Source: JAWPNA01 sp045402695 (GTDB lineage Bacteria > Acidobacteriota > Polarisedimenticolia > JACPZX01 > DASXTC01). Taken from it: a stretch of DNA of 19,628 bases. Of this stretch, positions 14,201 through 19,628 are shown piece by piece; positions within the stretch are counted from its first letter, which is position 1; every line of letters begins with the position of its first letter. Location: NCBI GenBank assembly GCA_045402695.1, contig JAWPNA010000247.1, forward strand, positions 1-19,628. Direction: 5' to 3'. The notes under the pieces are model-generated. The model was not told where the DNA came from and ran no database searches. It worked only from the letters and a program-made list of their open reading frames with translations. The translations under genes were made by a program, and so were the position numbers.

Positions 14201-15805
14201 GTGACTGAAGCCGCGCCTGCCGCGCCGGGGAAACCTGGGCTACTCCTGAGCGTCGCACGGGCGATGGCGTCGTGGCGAACCGCGTCCGTCACGCTGCTTG
14301 CCTTCTCCTCGGGACTGCCGCTGGGACTCGTCTGGATCGCGATTCCGGACTGGCTGCGCAAGTCGGGAGTGGACATCCGGGTCGTCGGCCTGGTAACCCT
14401 CGCCCAGGCTCCCTGGACATTCAAGTTCCTCTGGTCGCCGCTGATGGATCGCTACAGTCCCCCGTGGCTGGGGCGGCGGCGTGGATGGATCGTGATTGCC
14501 CAGGTGGCGCTATTCGCTTCCACGCTTGCGCTGGCGGGCGTGGGGCACCGTCCCGAGACACCCATGGTCGTCGCCGCGCTGGCCTTCGCCGTCGCGTTTG
14601 CCTCGGCCACACAGGACATCGCCTATGACGCCTACACGGTGGATGTGCTGAGGCCCGAGGAGCAAGGCGTGGCGGTGGGAGCCAAGACGGCGTTCTACTG
14701 GATGGCATTCCGAGGGGCAGGGGGTCTGAGCATCGCCCTGGCAGGGGCGTATTCATGGCCGCTGGTGAACGTCTGCCTCGCGCTGTTGTACGTCCCGATG
14801 ATGGTCATCGCCGGGAAGGCGCCGGAACCGCACGGCGTCCCGAAGCCGCCGCCCACGCTGCGCGAGGCGGTATGGCAGCCCTTCATCGGGTTTCTCGGCA
14901 GGCACAGGGCGCTGGAGATCCTGGCCTTCGTCTTCTTCTACAAGTTCTCAGACAATCTGGCAATTGCGTTGATCAGACCGTTCCTTATCGACAAAGGATA
15001 CAGCGATTTCGATCGCGGTGTCGCTTTGACGACCCTCGGTGTCGTCGCCACGATTGTAGGGACCTTCATCGGCGGGGCGTTCACGGATGCGCTGGGCCTG
15101 GGCCGCGCGCTGTGGTTGTTCGGTGCGCTGCAGATCTTCTCCAACATCGGGTATGTCTTCGTCGCGCGTTCCGACATGAACTCGTTGCTGATGTACGGCG
15201 CAACCGCCTTCGACAGCGTTACCACGGGCCTCGGCACGGGAGCCTTCTCCGTGCTGCTGCTGAGGCTGACCGAAAAGAGGTTCTCCGCCACTCAGTACGC
15301 GCTGTTCTCCAGCCTGTTCGGACTTCCGCGGCTGGTGGCCGGCCCGGTCACGGGATTCATGGTGGATGCGATCGGATGGGAGGCGTTTTTCTGGTCCACC
15401 CTGCTGGCAGGCGTGCCGGGCCTGATCCTCCTCCAGCGATTTGCCCCGCTGGGAGAGCGAGAGCCGCACATCGATCGGCAAGCCCCGCTTCCGGGCCGCG
15501 CACTGACCTCCGCGGGTATTTTCATCCGGGGCCTGGCCGGCGGAATGATCGGGTGCGCGTTGGGCGGTGTCTGCGTCGCCGCCTTGGCCGCCATTAAGGA
15601 GCTTCACTCCCGTCCCGGTTCCGGGTTCGACCTCGTCACGAAGTTAGCCGGCCTCGCACAGCCGGAGGACATGTCAGGATGGCTGCAGGTGATAGGGCTC
15701 GCCGCATTCGGAGCGGTCGCGGGGTTGTGCACGGCGGCGGTGTTCGCGGCGCGTTCGAACGCGGGCCGGCGGGCAGCCGTGGAGCCATTCGATCCCGCGG
15801 CGTGA
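14201..15805 (+). CDS. ampG: AmpG-like muropeptide MFS permease
   Basis: 534-residue major-facilitator protein, about 12-14 transmembrane helices, inner membrane. The start region LLAFSSGLPLGLVWIAIPDWLRKSGVDIRVVGLVTLAQAPWTFKFLWSPLMDR (read in parts) matches the AmpG/AT-1 pattern GLP...W L...G......G......P...KFLW.P..DR. Further AmpG-like stretches are ASATQDIAYDAYTVDVL and KFSDNLAIALIRPFLIDKGYS. AmpG imports GlcNAc-anhydroMurNAc peptides for cell-wall recycling. No ampD or other recycling gene is adjacent, so substrate assignment is from sequence only. The C terminus has two additional hydrophobic segments (IIRGLAGGMIGCALGGV-like; GLAAFGAVAGLCTAAVF). It is convergent with the PilZ-like gene, 11 nt apart. 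GTG start. Confidence 0.8.
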   Translation: MTEAAPAAPGKPGLLLSVARAMASWRTASVTLLAFSSGLPLGLVWIAIPDWLRKSGVDIRVVGLVTLAQAPWTFKFLWSPLMDRYSPPWLGRRRGWIVIAQVALFASTLALAGVGHRPETPMVVAALAFAVAFASATQDIAYDAYTVDVLRPEEQGVAVGAKTAFYWMAFRGAGGLSIALAGAYSWPLVNVCLALLYVPMMVIAGKAPEPHGVPKPPPTLREAVWQPFIGFLGRHRALEILAFVFFYKFSDNLAIALIRPFLIDKGYSDFDRGVALTTLGVVATIVGTFIGGAFTDALGLGRALWLFGALQIFSNIGYVFVARSDMNSLLMYGATAFDSVTTGLGTGAFSVLLLRLTEKRFSATQYALFSSLFGLPRLVAGPVTGFMVDAIGWEAFFWSTLLAGVPGLILLQRFAPLGEREPHIDRQAPLPGRALTSAGIFIRGLAGGMIGCALGGVCVAALAAIKELHSRPGSGFDLVTKLAGLAQPEDMSGWLQVIGLAAFGAVAGLCTAAVFAARSNAGRRAAVEPFDPAA

Positions 15806-15816
15806 GCGGGGAGAGG

Positions 15817-16593
15817 TCAGCTCCCTCGCTGGCGGGTGACGAGGGCCACGCCGCGCATCTGGAGGATCTTCGACGCGACGCGCCTCGTGCTCGCGGTCGT
15901 GTTGACGGACTGGACGAGACTCTTGAGCGTCGGCGTCGCCATCGGAGCCAACACCGTTTCCGCCATGAACTCGGGCAGCCGGGGATTGCGCGCCAGCAGC
16001 GTTCTCAGCGTTTCATCTCCCATCCAGACCGGGTTGCGCATGACGATCTCGAAGTGGCGCTGGTTGATCGTGAGCCGGGAGACGAGCCTCCGGACCTCGT
16101 CGAGGGTGAGGGAGGGGTTCTTGAGCAGGAAATCGATGACGCGCGGGTCCGGGTCCCGCGCCAGGATCAGGCGCTCCTCCGGATTCGCCTTCGACGCCAA
16201 CATCGCCCTCAGGGTGGGCGCCATCTGACGGAGGCGCTGCTCCAGCGAGCCTTCGGTGCCCGACTCTTCGAGGATCGCTCCTGTGCGCACCCTGCCGACC
16301 AATTCGCGGAGTTCTACCAGGCCGTGGCCGCCGTCAACATCCTCCAGAAGACGCAGCCGAAGCCCCGGAGCCTCGCCGGCCCGGGACTCGCGCGAGACCT
16401 TCGCGGGCACCCGGACCTGCCGGTTCAGCCACGGAACGTGAATGACGACGTCGCGTCTCGCTCCTTCCTCGATCGTCACCGTGGTCTGGAGGATCAGGAC
16501 CCCGCCTTCCATCGCCGAGGCCAGCTGTCCCACCATCTCGCTGGGGCTCTGATAGTGGATCTCTATTGTCTGGCCCACCGTGATCTGCGGCAT
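15817..16593 (-). CDS. PilZ-like domain protein with C-terminal helical repeats
   Basis: 258 residues from ATG 16593; an open frame continues upstream to 16761 but its extra 56 residues are Pro/Arg-rich and overlap the divergent promoter. Residues 1-85 form a beta-rich, PilZ/YcgR-like segment (VGQTIEIHYQ; GGVLILQTTVTIEEGARRDVVIHV; VRVPAKVSRE; PGLRLRLLED). The c-di-GMP-binding RxxxR and D/NxSxxG motifs are not seen, so binding is doubtful. Residues about 125-235 repeat an LLARNP..L...E.V..L pattern (RLILARDPDPRVIDFLLKNP, RHFEIVMRNP, LRTLLARNP), an LRV/HEAT-like helical array. No signal peptide, so cytoplasmic. Function unknown; a signalling adaptor is plausible. Confidence 0.7.
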   Translation of the reverse strand: MPQITVGQTIEIHYQSPSEMVGQLASAMEGGVLILQTTVTIEEGARRDVVIHVPWLNRQVRVPAKVSRESRAGEAPGLRLRLLEDVDGGHGLVELRELVGRVRTGAILEESGTEGSLEQRLRQMAPTLRAMLASKANPEERLILARDPDPRVIDFLLKNPSLTLDEVRRLVSRLTINQRHFEIVMRNPVWMGDETLRTLLARNPRLPEFMAETVLAPMATPTLKSLVQSVNTTASTRRVASKILQMRGVALVTRQRGS

Positions 16594-16644
16594 GGAGCCC
16601 GAATATGTGACCCTGCGCAGCGGGACGCAAGTCGGAGCACGGCG

Positions 16645-16653
16645 CGCTAGAAT
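16645..16653 (+). promoter_or_regulatory. Candidate -10 of the lipoprotein gene
   Basis: CGCTAGAAT holds a TAGAAT -10 (16648-16653), 29 nt before ATG 16683, and resembles the TGCTAnnnT elements elsewhere. No -35 is clear. It lies in the 89-nt gap shared with the divergent PilZ-like gene. Confidence 0.35.
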
Positions 16654-16682
16654 GACCGCCGTTTCTCGGCAATGGGAGTCGG

Positions 16683-17273
16683 ATGAAACTGGGCAAGTTC
16701 CTGGTCGTGGGGTGTGTGGCGGCCGCGGTCGTGGCCGTGTCGTCCTGCGCGGAGCCTCCACAGGATCGGATCCGGAAGGCCCGGCAGGCCCTGTCCGAAC
16801 TGCGCGACGTCGTCCACGCCGATGAATGGACGCCGGCGGACTACGAGGCGGCAGCGGCCGCCGTGCAGGCGGCCGAGAAGGAGCTGGCCGTCCAGGACAG
16901 GCGATTCTCCTGGATGAGGGACTACGCCAAGGCGTCCGATCTATTCGCGCAAGCGGCCGTCGATGTAGAGCTGGCTCGGGCGGCGGCGGAGGCCGGCAAG
17001 GCGAAGGTCGAGCGGGAGGCGCGCGAAGCCCTCGAAGCCGTCTCCTCTGCGCTGACGCACGCGCGCGCGACGTTGATGATTGCGCCGGTGGGGAGAGACG
17101 GGCTCTACGCGGCGTCGCTTGACGCGGATCTCGAGAGGGCGGAGGAGCGCATCGAGGAGATCCGCAATCTGATCGTTGCCGAGAAGTTCCAGGAGGCGGT
17201 GGATCGCGCCGAGGAGATCCTGGATCGAGTCTCGTCGCTGCTTCGATCGGTGAGCCGCACGGGACGGCGCTAG
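16683..17273 (+). CDS. Lipoprotein with DUF4398-like helical domain
   Basis: 196 residues. The type II signal peptide is clear: MKLGKFLVVGCVAAAVVAVS followed by the lipobox VSSC, with lipidated Cys22, so it is membrane-anchored in the envelope. The mature part is almost all Ala/Glu/Arg-rich helix with heptad character. The early segment (ARQALSELRDVVHADEWTPADYEAAAAAVQAAEKEL) looks like DUF4398-type lipoproteins, where helices follow the form A...A..A....Y.P..Y..A...L. The family has no settled function and is often linked to the envelope. GGGAG 4 nt before ATG supports the start. It ends 10 nt from the convergent O-antigen ligase-like gene. Confidence 0.8.
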   Translation: MKLGKFLVVGCVAAAVVAVSSCAEPPQDRIRKARQALSELRDVVHADEWTPADYEAAAAAVQAAEKELAVQDRRFSWMRDYAKASDLFAQAAVDVELARAAAEAGKAKVEREAREALEAVSSALTHARATLMIAPVGRDGLYAASLDADLERAEERIEEIRNLIVAEKFQEAVDRAEEILDRVSSLLRSVSRTGRR

Positions 17274-17283
17274 CCTCCGGCGG

Positions 17284-19628
17284 TCAACAGGGTGGTGGGG
17301 CCATCACTGAGAGCAGTTGATCGATGTCACGCGCGATCGCACCAGGGTCCGCGCGCTCGTCTCCGCAGCGGGCCGGCGCCCCGCCGGGGGCCCCGCCGGG
17401 GGCCCCCTCGGTGGCGATGGTCAGCGACGACACCGTCTGCCTGAGGGTATCGAGACGCGCGCGGAAGCCCCGAAGCCGATCGAGATCCGCACCCCCCGGG
17501 AGATCGCGGTTCATGTTGCGGACTTCGCGTCCGATGTCCCGCAGTTCGGCCAGCGCTCTGAAAACTCGCGCGCAGGCGATCAGATCCGTGGGAGCATCCT
17601 GGGAAAGCGGGCCGAGGATCGCGTCGTACGAGGCGGCGCCCGGCTCCAGCGCTCGGTCGGCGAGTGCCAGCGAGGGCGCGTCGCCGGCGGTGCGGAGCAC
17701 CCCCTCGACCCAGGGTCCCTCCGCGCCGGGGCGGCCCACGGCGGGCCGGAGGATGTCCAGCGCCGTGATGGCGGCCAACTCGCCGAGTTCTTCACGCTGA
17801 CTCCAGAGCAGAGAGCCGAGCACGACGCGGTTCCCGTAGGCCGTGGGCGCGAGGGCCACCGAGGCGAGATACGGCGCCACGGCCGCGCGAGGGTCCGTAT
17901 CGGCCACCGGCGGCGCGAGCCCCATCTGCTGCGTCAGACCACGGATGGCGGCGCCGACCAGCGCGATGTCGGCGTGAACTCCGTAGTCCACCGGGCTCCG
18001 ATCGAGGCTGGCGATGAGGTGCCTCTGTGACGATGCGAGCCCTTCCAGCCGTGTCGTCTGCCAGCTCACGAGTTGCCGTTGCAGATCTTCTCCGACGTTC
18101 ACCTGTCCCAGCTTTGTCTTGAAAGCGGTCGCTCGCTCTCCCTGCCCGAGCAGTCTCAAGTAATGGTCGTTGCCGGGGTCGAGAAACGAGGAGATCCTCA
18201 GGGCCCGGATCGCCTCTGGGCTGTCGAGCGAGCTGTTCCACTGGGAGCGGTACACCAGCGCGGCCAGCGCCGCCCGCGCGGGGCAGGCGGCCACGAGTAC
18301 GAACAGGATCACTGTCGAGGTCGCGAAGCGACGCCGTGATGGGCCCGATGCCGCCCAACGCGCCGTCCGTGATGCGGGAGCGTCCACGGGCGCCGCAAGG
18401 CACAGCAGGGCGCACACCATCAGTGCGTTGGAGGGGATCGAGAGGGGGAAATCGATGGCCGAGTGCAACAGGATCGTGATCAAGCCCGCCATCGCGCCGG
18501 CGGACAGCAACGAAGGGGGCCGCCGCACCACCAGCGCGGCAAGTGCAGTCAGGAGAAACAGCAGTCCGATGATGCCGAGGGTCGCCACGGTCTCCAGGTA
18601 GTCGCTGTGGGCGTGGTTGTAGATCCAGAAGTCGAGCACGGGCAGGTCTTTCACGTGTGGGTTGAGCGCGTTCACGTAGGCGCCCGCCCCTGCACCGGTC
18701 CAGAAGAAGTCGCGCACGACGGGCAGCGCCTCCTTCCACAGGGCGGGCCTGGTCGCTCCAGCCTTGAGGTCCGAGGAGATCTGGAAGAAACGGTCCAGCG
18801 ATCCCCCCGAGTCCACCCCGAGGGAGTAGGTGCCGATGAGCACCAGCAGAAGCAGTGGGAGCGCGAGGGTCCACCGGAGCGAGAGACGGGACGTGTCTTC
18901 CGAGCGATGATGAGCATCCCGTGCCGAGATCCACGCAGCCATCAGGGTCAAACTCAGGAGCCCCATGAGCATCGAGATGATTCCCATGCGGGAGCGCGAC
19001 ATCATGATGCCCACCCCCATCACAACCGAGGCGCACAGAAAGAAAGGCTTGCCGCCTGCACCGAGAAGCCGGAGAAGGCGCATCCTCTCGGCGCCGAGGC
19101 TCTGCGGCGAAGCCTGCGTCCGTGTGCTCCCCAGCACGAGGGCCCCTGCGAGCGGCAGAGCGAGGTTCAGCATGGCGGCGAAGTGGTTCCTGTTGACCAG
19201 TGTGCCTGTTGCGACGTCGGTGTAGTAGCGCTTCTCGTACCCGAAGATGTGCTGGTGGCCCGTGGCGGCCTCCAGAATCCCGTAGATCGCCTCGAAGGCC
19301 CCGGCACCTACCAGGGCGATAGCCAGGCCCCTCCGGTGCCGAGGTTGGTGAAACAGGCTCAGGCACATCACGACGAACAGGAGCAGAGCCGCCGCCTGAC
19401 ACAGGGCGCGGTACGTGACGTAGGGGGAGAGACTCAGGCTCCGCCACGTCCCGAATTGCGGAGTGATCCAGCTCGCGGAGGGTTGCGCGCCCGGGCCCGC
19501 CGACTGGATCTCCGGATAGCCGTAGCCGCGTGGATCGATCTCCCCGTAGCCGGGAACGGCGATGCGGTACAGCCCGTGGGCCGAAGGGGAGCCGTTCGCG
19601 AGCACCCGAGGCGGCAGCGGGAGTATCT
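17284..19628 (-). CDS. O-antigen ligase/polymerase-like (Wzy_C) membrane protein, N terminus outside window
   Basis: The frame stays open to the window edge, so the protein starts upstream. The GTG at 19605 gives only a within-window start. The visible N-terminal part (YRIAVPGYGEID) is the periplasmic loop before more membrane helices. The Wzy_C signature region is GTLVNRNHFAAMLNLALPLAGALVLG, followed by SRSRMGIISMLMGLLSL and then FFWTGAGAGAYVNALNPHV...YNHAHSDYLETVATLGIIGLL, with Arg/His residues typical of O-antigen ligases and polymerases. After the last helices (about 17284-18340) comes a long soluble tail of about 340 residues, probably periplasmic, without clear TPR consensus, ending in a GAPGGAPGGAP-like tract and a PPPC end. 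These proteins join or polymerise lipid-linked glycans. Ligase and polymerase activity cannot be told apart here. Confidence 0.8.
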   Translation of the reverse strand, partial: ILPLPPRVLANGSPSAHGLYRIAVPGYGEIDPRGYGYPEIQSAGPGAQPSASWITPQFGTWRSLSLSPYVTYRALCQAAALLLFVVMCLSLFHQPRHRRGLAIALVGAGAFEAIYGILEAATGHQHIFGYEKRYYTDVATGTLVNRNHFAAMLNLALPLAGALVLGSTRTQASPQSLGAERMRLLRLLGAGGKPFFLCASVVMGVGIMMSRSRMGIISMLMGLLSLTLMAAWISARDAHHRSEDTSRLSLRWTLALPLLLLVLIGTYSLGVDSGGSLDRFFQISSDLKAGATRPALWKEALPVVRDFFWTGAGAGAYVNALNPHVKDLPVLDFWIYNHAHSDYLETVATLGIIGLLFLLTALAALVVRRPPSLLSAGAMAGLITILLHSAIDFPLSIPSNALMVCALLCLAAPVDAPASRTARWAASGPSRRRFATSTVILFVLVAACPARAALAALVYRSQWNSSLDSPEAIRALRISSFLDPGNDHYLRLLGQGERATAFKTKLGQVNVGEDLQRQLVSWQTTRLEGLASSQRHLIASLDRSPVDYGVHADIALVGAAIRGLTQQMGLAPPVADTDPRAAVAPYLASVALAPTAYGNRVVLGSLLWSQREELGELAAITALDILRPAVGRPGAEGPWVEGVLRTAGDAPSLALADRALEPGAASYDAILGPLSQDAPTDLIACARVFRALAELRDIGREVRNMNRDLPGGADLDRLRGFRARLDTLRQTVSSLTIATEGAPGGAPGGAPARCGDERADPGAIARDIDQLLSVMAPPPC
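17379..17402. repeat. Two perfect 12-bp tandem units (CCCCGCCGGGGG)
   Basis: Two exact 12-bp copies lie in tandem, within a longer GC-only stretch, inside the O-antigen ligase-like gene. They encode the Gly-Gly-Ala-Pro repeats near its C terminus. The tract is self-complementary and may be slippage-prone; changes in whole 12-bp units keep the frame. Confidence 0.8.

Noticed and set aside
1..19628. Search for CRISPR arrays, tRNA/rRNA genes, insertion sequences and attachment sites.
   Set aside because: By eye no regularly spaced repeats, tRNA cloverleaf, transposase-like frame or terminal inverted repeats were found.

Overview
This is a gene-dense, high-GC bacterial chromosomal window. I see no insertion sequence, prophage, CRISPR array, rRNA or tRNA. 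The genes point to a diderm (Gram-negative-type) bacterium: an AmpG-like muropeptide permease, an O-antigen ligase/polymerase-like membrane protein, a lipobox lipoprotein and a membrane GT-C glycosyltransferase. The mix would suit an Acidobacteriota-like or other deep, poorly cultured lineage. That placement is inference; nothing here fixes the taxon.

Layout. 1-1290: 3' part of rsmB (16S rRNA m5C methyltransferase), tail-to-tail with a secreted SH3/CnaB-like protein (1281-2129, minus). 2130-2457: a control region with a minus-strand consensus-like promoter, about 165 nt of potentially structured RNA and a textbook intrinsic terminator. A plus-strand promoter for rarA leaves the same region. 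2458-6987: rarA, then both subunits of DNA topoisomerase VI (top6B, top6A), then a 23-residue membrane peptide. 7027-8471 (minus): a degenerate J-domain membrane protein and a membrane-anchored transglutaminase-like protein. The latter is divergent from a GT-C membrane glycosyltransferase (8492-10414), and only 20 nt separate the two start codons. 10512-14119: a likely operon of an AhpD/CMD-family protein, an atypical ferredoxin-like protein in which Asp replaces one cluster Cys, a possible Sm-like protein, and an ABC exporter ATPase/permease pair whose genes overlap by ATGA. 14201-15805: AmpG-like permease. 15817-16593 (minus): PilZ-like domain plus helical repeats. 16683-17273: lipoprotein with a DUF4398-like helical region. 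17284-19628 (minus): O-antigen ligase-like protein, incomplete at the window edge.

The most notable element is the complete, apparently intact Topo VI pair in a bacterial setting. This type IIB topoisomerase is typical of archaea and plants and only sporadic in bacteria. It sits directly behind the replication-fork ATPase gene rarA. The Top6B N-terminal extension carries QMTLF, which resembles a bacterial beta-clamp binding motif, so a tie to the replisome is a testable hypothesis. The second point is the leader/ncRNA upstream of the SH3/CnaB-like gene. It is either an attenuated leader or a stand-alone small RNA; 6S RNA is a possibility I could not confirm. Several promoter-like -10 elements lie 6-8 nt before start codons, suggesting leaderless transcripts, and a TGCTAnnnT extended -10 pattern recurs.
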